DNA of 47,869 nt from Psychrobacter urativorans (lineage in GTDB: Bacteria; Pseudomonadota; Gammaproteobacteria; Pseudomonadales; Moraxellaceae). The stretch spans positions 1 through 47,869 of the forward strand of contig NZ_CAJHBR010000020.1 in NCBI RefSeq assembly GCF_904846695.1, written 5' to 3'. Below are positions 27,939 through 35,647 of the stretch, one piece after another. Position 1 is the first letter of the stretch. Every line of letters begins with the position of its first letter. The notes under the pieces are model-generated. The model saw only the letters and a list, made by a program, of their open reading frames with translations, made no database searches and was not told the DNA's origin. The translations under genes were made by a program, and so were the position numbers.

Positions 27939-28676
27939 TTGAATAACTTAATGAAGATCTTAGTGATTTTAATAAGCCTAATCGCCTTGTTACTAGTTGC
28001 CCTATCAGCGCCTTTTCATAAACTTGGTATCATCGACTTAGGCACCTCGTTTATAGGCTTTAAATATGGGGTATATACTGGTATTGCAGCGCTAATGCTG
28101 TTGGTTTTACTGATTATCTTGCAAGTTATCACTAAGCGAAAAATCATAACTTTTAGCAGTGCAGCAACGGTTGTTTTATTTTCTGGCATTGCTATAGCCG
28201 TGCCCCTAATCATGATGAACAGAGGGAGTAACGTACCGCCTATTCACGATATTTCGACTGACTTAGTCAATCCACCCCAATTCGTAGCTATTGTACCGCT
28301 ACGAGCTGACGCGCCAAATCCTGTAGCTTATGAAGGTGAAGCATCAGCGGCTATGCAGCGTCAAGCTTATCCCGATATTAAGACCTTAACTTATATGCAG
28401 CCAAAAGCTGAACTAGTAAAGGCAGCAGCACAGGCCGCTGAAAACTTAGGCTGGGAGATGGTAAACACTGATGCTAATACCGGCTTAATTGAGGCCACTG
28501 ATACCACGACTTGGTTTGGCTTTAAGGACGATGTGGTCGTACGTATTGAAGATAAGGGCGATAAGCGTATAGTTGATATTCGCAGCAAATCACGAATGGG
28601 TGCCAGCGATTTAGGCAAAAACGCCGAGCGTATTCGTGGTTTTATTAAAGAGTTGAATTCTGTTTTGGAGCAGTGA
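27939..28676 (+). CDS. DUF1499 membrane protein
   Basis: A 245-residue protein with membrane helices at about 4-22, 42-64 and 70-90 and a C-terminal DUF1499 domain (from about residue 110; SKSRMGASDLGKNAERIR is typical). I use TTG at 27939, directly after the tpm stop, because GGAG lies nine bases before it. The ATG four codons later (27951) has no site of its own. Function is unknown. It is convergent with ptuB, leaving only 28 bases between them. Confidence 0.82.
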   Translation: MNNLMKILVILISLIALLLVALSAPFHKLGIIDLGTSFIGFKYGVYTGIAALMLLVLLIILQVITKRKIITFSSAATVVLFSGIAIAVPLIMMNRGSNVPPIHDISTDLVNPPQFVAIVPLRADAPNPVAYEGEASAAMQRQAYPDIKTLTYMQPKAELVKAAAQAAENLGWEMVNTDANTGLIEATDTTTWFGFKDDVVVRIEDKGDKRIVDIRSKSRMGASDLGKNAERIRGFIKELNSVLEQ

Positions 28677-28704
28677 TTGGGGTTTTAGTTTTACTACTCT
28701 CCAT

Positions 28705-29310
28705 TCACCCAATCAACTTTTTGATAATGTATTCAAGCTCATGCCTTTGATATAGATTAGGCATACTATCCATAATTAATTTAAGCGTTTCGAAGTCCTG
28801 TATGTTGATTGGTGGAGAATGAGACTGGTTAGGATCAAAGGTAAACTTTATATTATCAATTAAACCTTTACGCCTGCGTTCTGACTCACGATTGTTTAAG
28901 TTTAATATTTCAATAGCTTGCTTACCTCGTTCAGTATCAGATACTAGCTCACCTGCAAGATTTAGTTTGATCTCACTATCACATTCGGTCATCAGTGGTG
29001 TTAATGGCAATGCCTGACTACCTTTGGCGTTATCACACTGTTTGCGCGTACTACAACTCAGTAGCAAATTTTCATAATCAAAGCATTTTTTCGGATAGTC
29101 CTGCCGACATTGCAAATGCTCAATATGAGTTGTTTTATCATCTATGATTTGACAGCAATAACAACACAAGCCATTTTGTTCTTGAGACAATTGTTCTCGA
29201 AGTTTCGTTTTTAATTCTTCTGGAATCTGACCCCATTGTTCTGATTTATATGACTTAAAACCTTTAACGCTTTCTTCAGGCATTTTGCCTAACTTATCAA
29301 TTTTTTGCAT
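28705..29310 (-). CDS. ptuB: PtuB-like HNH nuclease, Septu defence system
   Basis: A 201-residue HNH-type nuclease of the TIGR02646 kind. Zinc ligands fit a Cys pair in CCYCC (49-53) and Cys86/Cys92. The catalytic region is HIEH (62-65) and Asn81 in YENLLLSC. It overlaps the end of the upstream ATPase gene by 14 bases, so the two are translationally coupled. This pair is the Septu arrangement, in which PtuA senses or binds and PtuB is the effector nuclease against phage. No reverse transcriptase or msr/msd is visible nearby, so it is not a retron version. Confidence 0.82.
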   Translation of the reverse strand: MQKIDKLGKMPEESVKGFKSYKSEQWGQIPEELKTKLREQLSQEQNGLCCYCCQIIDDKTTHIEHLQCRQDYPKKCFDYENLLLSCSTRKQCDNAKGSQALPLTPLMTECDSEIKLNLAGELVSDTERGKQAIEILNLNNRESERRRKGLIDNIKFTFDPNQSHSPPINIQDFETLKLIMDSMPNLYQRHELEYIIKKLIG

Positions 29311-30787
29311 AGTCAGTCTTATTGGTATTTTTATTGTCTGTAAGCTTAGCTTGAGCTAGCATTAGACGGCACTTCAATAATTCCAAATTATCCAAAGGTA
29401 ATTGCTTAGCTAACTCATCTATCTTTTTATCTGCCTCATCATAATAATGGTTACTGATAGCGCGACGAATAATTGTAAACTGCTTTTCAACTTTACTATC
29501 ACGAATATCTACATCAAATATCTTAGTCAAAACGGTATTGACGTCTTCGCCATAAACATTAGGCATTTCAATTAGTTCCCCATCTTCTAGCGAGTATAAT
29601 AAAATATCATTACGATCGCTAATCACATGCGGTGAATGTGTCGTTAAGATAAATTGCACATTTGGGAAAGTTTTTACAAGTTTATCGATCAAATCATGTT
29701 GCCACTTTGGGTGTAAATGCAGATCGACTTCATCAATCATTACCACGCCTTCGCCTTCAAGCGGGTTATCAAGGCTTGGGTTAAGCAGCGCTAAGCGGCG
29801 AGCAATATCTCCAACTAAAGCTAATAAAGACTTTTCGCCTTGCGAGAGTTGGTTGACGTCTAGCTCTTCACCGTCTTTTTCAACAATCATGGTTGGCGTG
29901 CCTTGACGGCGAATATGTACATTCTTAAAACTAGTGAAAAACTCAATGGAATCACGAACAGCAGAGAGCAAGTTATCTTGAAACTTGTTATTGAATTGGA
30001 AATGAATTTTATCTCTAATATTATGAATTAGTTCTAAGGTCATCAAGTCTATTTCATCTTGAGGTAATGCTTTTTTCGCTATATTTTTTGGATAGTTGAA
30101 CTCACTTTTTAACAAACTTACTAGGTCTGAATCGTCTTTATGCAAGTTTCTAATTTTAGCTTTCTCTTCGTTTTCAATGTCCTCTCGTTCACGAAACCAC
30201 GCAAAAAAACTTTCAAAACTAACTGATTTTTCTAACGCATTATCATAGGCAGTAAATTGATTATTGATAAAATTATCGCTAATTTCAACTGGCGTACTCC
30301 TAATGGTACGTTCCACAGGGTAATAAGCGAATATAGGGAGACTAGTGTCTTCATTATTTTCAAATTGATAGACATAGCTTCTGATTACTTTAGACAGCCT
30401 GTTAACTCTCAATCCATAGGTAGCAGGTCTAAATTTTTTCTCAGTAGTAGCATCAATTTTCCAATCTGCTTTGATATTTTCTTCATACCATTGATTATTT
30501 CTTTCAATACAGCTTAAATCTTCAATGTTAATTTTAACTGAAGATAGATATGTATTATTCTTTATATTAGACTGAGTTAGTTCTATTCCGTCTGCATTTT
30601 CATCATGTAGTTTTGCAATAAACCAACTAAGCCCAGTCGCCAAAGCCTGCAAAATCTGCGACTTGCCCGCGCCATTATTTCCCACAATTACAGTGACATT
30701 ACTAGTCTTCTCAGCTGTCGGAGCAAAGTCTATTGTTAAGTCTTCGAAGCGACCATAATTTTGCAATTGTAATCGTTTAACTTTCAT
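29297..30787 (-). CDS. ptuA: PtuA-like ABC/AAA ATPase, Septu defence system
   Basis: A 496-residue ATPase of the RecF/SMC-like ABC class. Walker A is GNNGAGKS (36-43), the signature is LSQGEKS (314-320), Walker B is VVMIDEVD (348-355) and the H-loop His384 is in LTTHSPHVIS. Between Walker A and the signature lies a helical charged insertion of about 270 residues. No TOPRIM domain follows, unlike OLD nucleases. The C-terminus is a helical tail. Paired with an overlapping HNH gene, this fits PtuA of Septu. There is an AATTATC-rich leader but no strong promoter recognised. Confidence 0.82.
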   Translation of the reverse strand: MKVKRLQLQNYGRFEDLTIDFAPTAEKTSNVTVIVGNNGAGKSQILQALATGLSWFIAKLHDENADGIELTQSNIKNNTYLSSVKINIEDLSCIERNNQWYEENIKADWKIDATTEKKFRPATYGLRVNRLSKVIRSYVYQFENNEDTSLPIFAYYPVERTIRSTPVEISDNFINNQFTAYDNALEKSVSFESFFAWFREREDIENEEKAKIRNLHKDDSDLVSLLKSEFNYPKNIAKKALPQDEIDLMTLELIHNIRDKIHFQFNNKFQDNLLSAVRDSIEFFTSFKNVHIRRQGTPTMIVEKDGEELDVNQLSQGEKSLLALVGDIARRLALLNPSLDNPLEGEGVVMIDEVDLHLHPKWQHDLIDKLVKTFPNVQFILTTHSPHVISDRNDILLYSLEDGELIEMPNVYGEDVNTVLTKIFDVDIRDSKVEKQFTIIRRAISNHYYDEADKKIDELAKQLPLDNLELLKCRLMLAQAKLTDNKNTNKTDYAKN

Positions 30788-31049
30788 TTTAATTATCTCT
30801 TTTAAATAGTATTTGATACCAATTCTTTAAAACAGTATAACAATATAAACCAGCGGCTAGCATAGCTATTATTCACAGACAGCTTACCGTATTAACCCCC
30901 AACCTCACCCTTGCGTCAGCTTATAGTAACTAAGTGCGTCTATGCCTTTTCTTTATTATTAATATTGGTTACTCTAAACTAATCTTACCACCTTGCATCT
31001 TTGATTTTATTTCTGGCCTTGCCACTATTTATATTTATAGGATATCTTT

Positions 31050-32516
31050 ATGCGTTTGACCCATTTATCTACCTTATCTTTGCTAAGCGCCGCTATCGGA
31101 TTGACTCTTGCCAGCACCGCCCAAGCGGCTAGTACTAACGCCCCTAATTTATCGAATTCTCAATTCCAGCAGTGTCTAGATGGTCTAAAAAACTCTAGCA
31201 AATTTCGCGGTGTCGATAGTTCTACTTTTGAGAGATATCGCCCTACTGAACCTGATCCTAGCGTGATTCAATCTTTAAATTACCAGCCTGAATTTCAAAA
31301 AGATATTTGGGATTATCTCTCCTCATTAGTCGATAGTGAACGGGTAGAAGATGGTATTCGTGCCAAGCGTCAGTGGGCAGATACCTTACGTAGTATCGAA
31401 TCGCGTTATGGCGTCAAACCTGAGCATGTCCTAGGAGTATGGGGTGTAGAATCAAATTTCGGCCAGACTTTGGGTAAAAAACCTTTGTTTGACTCTTTAG
31501 CGACTTTATCTTGTTTTGATCGTCGTCAGAGCTATTTTCAGGGTGAATATGCCAATGCCCTAAAAATTGTCCAAAACGGTGATATTAGACCTAATGACAT
31601 GACTGGCTCATGGGCAGGGGCTTTTGGACAAACCCAGTTTATGCCTAGTACCTTTTTAGAATTAGCGGTCGACTTTGATGGTGACGGTCGTCGTGACTTG
31701 GTCAATAGTGTGCCAGATGCGCTAGCCTCTACTGCTAATTTCCTAGCCAAACGTGGTTATCGCTCTGGTGAACCTTGGGGTTATGAAGTCAAATTGCCTA
31801 GTGGCTATTGGGCAGCATCTGATCGCAAAAATAAAAAGTCGATGAGCCATTGGCGTGATCAGGGCTTAACCTTAGCTAATGGTGGCCCGCTGCCTTATGA
31901 TTTAAGTAGTGCTGGATTATTGATGCCTGCTGGTAAAGACGGCCCTGCCTTTTTAGTAGGCAAGAATTTTGATACTTTCTACTCTTATAATGCCTCGGAG
32001 AGCTATGCCCTTGCGATAGCGCATTTATCTGATCTTGTCACTAGTGAGAATAGTAGTAAGACTGACTTCATTACCGCTTGGCCTACTGATGATCCGGGTA
32101 TTGGTCGCCAAGAAGCTCGCGATATTCAACAAGGCCTGTTAAATGCAGGTTATGAGATTGGCGCCGTTGATGGCATCATTGGTGACAATACTCGCACTGC
32201 TATTCAACAGTACCAATCTAGCCGTGGCATCTTCCCAGCCGATGGTCGTGCTGGTCAAAAGTTCCACCGTCTGATCGCTGCTCAAAGCTCGCCTCGTAGC
32301 AATAGTGCCTCTGGTAATCAGTACGGAACGCAATATAATCAAGCGTCTAATAGTCAATCTGTGAATCAAGCATCTGCTGATCGCATGGGACAACTGATTC
32401 AACAACAAACCGTTAGGCCTACTGTGTCCTCAACGCAACCGTCAACCTCAGGTAATATCCGTTATCGTCAAGTTACAGGTAGTGATGGATCAGTACGTTT
32501 AGAGCGTGTTAATTAA
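31050..32516 (+). CDS. MltB-family lytic murein transglycosylase with peptidoglycan-binding domain
   Basis: An exported enzyme that cleaves the MurNAc-GlcNAc bond of peptidoglycan. The signal peptide ends near residue 26 (STAQA). The catalytic glutamate is Glu134 in GVWGVESNFG, followed by SWAGAFGQTQFMPSTFL and DGRRDLVNS. The C-terminal peptidoglycan-binding_1 domain is at about 350-410 (IQQGLLNAGYEIGAVDGIIG). A Ser/Gln/Asn-rich tail of about 75 residues follows. It has no lipobox, so it is periplasmic, not lipid anchored. Length 488 is longer than E. coli MltB (361) because of the extra domain. Confidence 0.9.
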   Translation: MRLTHLSTLSLLSAAIGLTLASTAQAASTNAPNLSNSQFQQCLDGLKNSSKFRGVDSSTFERYRPTEPDPSVIQSLNYQPEFQKDIWDYLSSLVDSERVEDGIRAKRQWADTLRSIESRYGVKPEHVLGVWGVESNFGQTLGKKPLFDSLATLSCFDRRQSYFQGEYANALKIVQNGDIRPNDMTGSWAGAFGQTQFMPSTFLELAVDFDGDGRRDLVNSVPDALASTANFLAKRGYRSGEPWGYEVKLPSGYWAASDRKNKKSMSHWRDQGLTLANGGPLPYDLSSAGLLMPAGKDGPAFLVGKNFDTFYSYNASESYALAIAHLSDLVTSENSSKTDFITAWPTDDPGIGRQEARDIQQGLLNAGYEIGAVDGIIGDNTRTAIQQYQSSRGIFPADGRAGQKFHRLIAAQSSPRSNSASGNQYGTQYNQASNSQSVNQASADRMGQLIQQQTVRPTVSSTQPSTSGNIRYRQVTGSDGSVRLERVN

Positions 32517-32579
32517 GACGCTCTATTGCAGTAGTGATACTAGTAGCTGACAGCTATTAGGCAATGAAGTATTAAAAAT

Positions 32580-32619
32580 AAAACCCCCGCTAATCCTTTA
32601 GAGTAGCGGGGGTTTTATT
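32580..32619. terminator. Bidirectional terminator after the transglycosylase gene
   Basis: AAACCCCCGCTA pairs with TAGCGGGGGTTT, with a T-rich tail. The next gene is convergent and ends just to the right. Confidence 0.92.
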
Positions 32620-32647
32620 TTAGTTGCTCATAAAACGAGCACAACCA

Positions 32648-32944
32648 TTATACAATCGGCGGTGCATTAGGCTTACCATTGTCACCATCCCAGTTTTCAC
32701 GAGCTTTATCATCCAGATCCTCAGGAGTTTTATGCTCCCATTTGCCATTTTCTTTCCAAGTAGCATCGCCCCAATCATCTTTCTCTTTATCATCCCAGTC
32801 ATTATAGGTTTTACTAGGATCAAGGCCTCTGCGCTTCATGTCAGCCACTTGCTCTTCTAAAGTATGGAATTGCTCAGTGTCATGCATAGTTTTTTCAAGC
32901 TCAGCAATTTCTTTTTTTAATTCTTCGCGTTTAGAGTCGTTCAT
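32648..32944 (-). CDS. Small acidic hypothetical protein with coiled coil
   Basis: A 98-residue highly charged protein. Residues 1-38 have the heptad character of a coiled coil (ELKKEIAELEKTM and LEEQVADMKRR). The rest is rich in Asp, Trp and Lys (NDWDDKEKDDWGD and ENWDGDNG). GAGGAG six bases before the ATG is an excellent ribosome-binding site, and this is why I accept it over the overlapping plus-strand frame. I do not recognise a family. Confidence 0.75.
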   Translation of the reverse strand: MNDSKREELKKEIAELEKTMHDTEQFHTLEEQVADMKRRGLDPSKTYNDWDDKEKDDWGDATWKENGKWEHKTPEDLDDKARENWDGDNGKPNAPPIV

Positions 32945-33192
32945 TGCGCTCTCCTCATATAAATAATAATAGTTTAAATAGAAATATTTGCTCTTGTAGG
33001 AGTTATCATAAAACTAGAAGTTATTATAAAACTCACTATGGTCTATGGCTTATAGTCTGACCCACTTTGATCTTTTTTTAAACCTTATGCACGTATGCTT
33101 TGTATTACAAAACGTAGCACTGCTCCTTGAGCTACCAACAGCTCTTCTGTCTGTCACTATAGCTGCTGCTAATAAAGGTTTTGCCCTATTGA

Positions 33193-34239
33193 TTAATGAT
33201 GATACTCAATAACGGCTTCTGAGCCTAGTAATCGCGGTAGCATATCGATGAGAGCAGTATCATACTTACTGGCATAAAAATTTAATGGTTTAATGACATT
33301 AGGGGTTTGTGATAAGGCTAATATTTTATTAGTCACTAGCAAATACTGAACACGAGCAGCAATAGCTTGCCCAGAATCAACTACGCCTAACGACAACTTT
33401 TTATCTTCAATCTCACGCAATAAAAACTCTCGAAAAAAAGGATAATGGGTACAGCCTAGCACTAAGTAATCTACTTCATCGGCAGCCAGCTGGCGTATTT
33501 TTTCACGTAGACGCTGAGCAGTTTCAGAATCTTCAGGCATACCTGCCTCTACCCAAGGCACTAGCTGCGGATCAAAGTACTTAGTGACAATACTACCTTT
33601 AGGAGTCGCCACCTCGGCGATCACTTGGTTCAATAGTGAACCTTCTAGAGTGGCCTTAGTGGCGAGTACGGCTATTTTGCCAGTTTTGCTCTGTGATACT
33701 GCGGGTTTAAGGGCAGGTACTAACCCTACGATTGGCAACTGTGGATAGCGATAACGAGCCACTTCCAACGCATGAGCTGAAGCACTATTGCAAGCAATGA
33801 CGATCAGCTTGCAACCTTGTTTATATAGCCAGTCAATCGCGACTAAGGTCAGCGCCTCAATATCTTTGCTATCACGATTGCCATACGGTACATGCTTAGT
33901 ATCTGCATAATAGAGGTAACGCTCAGCTGGTAGCTGCTGCGCTAAATGTAAATATACTGATAGGCCACCTATACCTGAATCAAACAACCCAATCGGGGCA
34001 TCGCTTCTAGTATTAGACTCATTGATTTTTAGTTCAGTAGTTATCGATTCAGTAGTTATGAGTTCAATGATTTGAGAGTCATTGTCCTGATAAAGAGCGT
34101 TGCCAATAGCTTGCTGATCACGGTTATTATGTTTAATATCCACCTGATAGCTATGACTCCCCTGATAGGGCTTTTCAATACAGTCGCTACCGTCATTACA
34201 TAGGACGTTATTCTCTTGCCAAGCTGCAGAATCAGTCAT
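33193..34239 (-). CDS. murI: MurI, glutamate racemase with N-terminal extension
   Basis: MurI makes D-glutamate for peptidoglycan. The catalytic cysteines are Cys150 (IACNSASA) and Cys263 (LGCTHYPF). PIGLFDSGIGGLSVY starts at residue 82, followed by YYADTKHVPYG. The protein has 348 residues because about 80 precede the core. This extension is rich in Asn/Asp/Gln and contains a short repeat (ITTESITTEL). E. coli MurI also has an N-terminal extension, though much shorter. A start just before residue 82 is not supported by an in-frame ATG, so translation from 34239 is likely. Confidence 0.92.
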   Translation of the reverse strand: MTDSAAWQENNVLCNDGSDCIEKPYQGSHSYQVDIKHNNRDQQAIGNALYQDNDSQIIELITTESITTELKINESNTRSDAPIGLFDSGIGGLSVYLHLAQQLPAERYLYYADTKHVPYGNRDSKDIEALTLVAIDWLYKQGCKLIVIACNSASAHALEVARYRYPQLPIVGLVPALKPAVSQSKTGKIAVLATKATLEGSLLNQVIAEVATPKGSIVTKYFDPQLVPWVEAGMPEDSETAQRLREKIRQLAADEVDYLVLGCTHYPFFREFLLREIEDKKLSLGVVDSGQAIAARVQYLLVTNKILALSQTPNVIKPLNFYASKYDTALIDMLPRLLGSEAVIEYHH

Positions 34240-34402
34240 GCTCTCTTTACCACTAGTTATAATAAGATAAAAGTGAAAACTAAGATGGTATTATCCGCTT
34301 ATTAGCCCATCAAAGCGACTTATTGCTGAGCCTACAGGCTAATGGTTAACTGCTAAACATCAGACTAAGCTGCAAGGCTATGATCTAGTTAATACCAAGC
34401 TG

Positions 34403-35119
34403 CTAATTCTCTGGCATTGACAACTGGTAAGACTTGCCACCACTATGTAAGGTCAAAATCGTCTTACCTTGCTGTTCACTTAAGTCACCAATCTCCGTCA
34501 AATGATAAAAAGTATTACGGCCAATTAATGCCGTTAGACCATTACGGACTGGCATATAAGGTCGCACTTGTGCTGTAACTCCTGCCTGTTCTTTATCTGA
34601 CTCATAAGCTCGTAAAGTAATAGGATGTGCCTCATCCAAGCGTACTATATCGCCAGTAGTAGTAGTGAATTCTAGCCAGCTCAACTGCTTGCCATCGAGC
34701 ACTTCATTGACGATACCCACATCATTGATCAGCAGCGGTACATCTTCTACTTGAATACGTAATTTTTGTACTGGGGTTTTTAGATAATACTCCGTACCAC
34801 CAGCGCCTTGCTCTTGCCATAATACTGTCGCAAACAAAGTAACCAATGACTCACGGGTCATCAGCCCACCTTCATGCCACCATTCGCCATTGGCTTTGAT
34901 AACTAAATCCATATCATCAACTTGCTCAGGATGCCATTGTTCCAAAGGCGGTATAGAACGCCCTTGACGGCTGCCTGCATCAGCCTTGAGATAGTGACTG
35001 AGTGCTTCAATCTTAGTCAGATCGTCACTAGGGGGTTGATTAACGGCCGAGTTTTGCTGATTGATGCTATCACTACTTACGCTCGCAGCTGTTTTTTTAC
35101 TATTGATATCGTCGTTCAT
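34403..35119 (-). CDS. DUF1285 family protein
   Basis: A 238-residue cytosolic protein. After a Ser/Asn/Gln-rich N-terminal 50 residues, the DUF1285 domain begins at IPPLEQWHPEQVDDMDLVI and continues with GEWWHEGGLMTRESLVTLF and YYLKTPVQKLRIQVEDVP. Function is unknown. It lies upstream of murI on the same strand, about 160 bases away. AAGGAG lies just before the ATG. Confidence 0.85.
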   Translation of the reverse strand: MNDDINSKKTAASVSSDSINQQNSAVNQPPSDDLTKIEALSHYLKADAGSRQGRSIPPLEQWHPEQVDDMDLVIKANGEWWHEGGLMTRESLVTLFATVLWQEQGAGGTEYYLKTPVQKLRIQVEDVPLLINDVGIVNEVLDGKQLSWLEFTTTTGDIVRLDEAHPITLRAYESDKEQAGVTAQVRPYMPVRNGLTALIGRNTFYHLTEIGDLSEQQGKTILTLHSGGKSYQLSMPEN

Positions 35120-35647
35120 AACACAATCTCCTTATTAGCGATTACCTAGTCATTAAAGTTTGCCCTATCGGCTATTACTATTCATTTTAGTTTCGGGTAT
35201 GATAGGACAATTAGGCATTATAGGTTTAATATTACCTTAACACCGATACTCGTAAATGCGTATCGTGTTTGTAGGACTTTTCTTTTATAATGAGTAACGA
35301 CTTTTTATTAAAAGAGTCCTGTAACGGTTACTTTAATTGTCTTTTTTAAGTTAACTATTGCTTTGTTTTTCCCTGATAGTCCCAAATAATAATACTTGAT
35401 AGCTACTTTATGATGGTTTGAGGCCATTATCCTGACTGTTATTAGTATTATATTAGTCATTAGTCTGCTGCAGATCTTATCATCTCACCAGTCTCATCAT
35501 TTCAATGGTAACGTTGTCGATTGATGCCGTAAAGACAGTTTTATCGGGCAGCCATATATCTGTAGGTAATTAGACTCGCAAGCTTTATTATTCGATTGCT
35601 AGGTTAATTATACTCAAAGATAAGCCACTACAAGTTTAGGAGTAGGT
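35120..35647. other. Divergent region between DUF1285 gene and ETF-QO gene
   Basis: About 530 bases without a gene. Two adjacent hairpins are visible: CGATAC/GTATCG (35244-35265) and AGGACT-TTT-CTTTTA/TAAAAGAGTCCT (35273-35320, one arm with a 3-base bulge). AGGAG precedes the ETF-QO start. Confidence 0.55.

Noticed and set aside
29297..30787. ATPase considered as an OLD-family nuclease
   Set aside because: No TOPRIM domain follows the ATPase core, and a separate HNH nuclease gene overlaps it.
30788..31049. Possible retron msr/msd or reverse transcriptase beside the PtuAB pair
   Set aside because: No reverse-transcriptase frame and no clear long inverted repeat were found, so plain Septu fits better.
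32624..32860. Plus-strand 78-codon frame over the small acidic protein gene
   Set aside because: The minus-strand frame has an excellent ribosome-binding site and protein-like charge pattern; the plus frame has neither.
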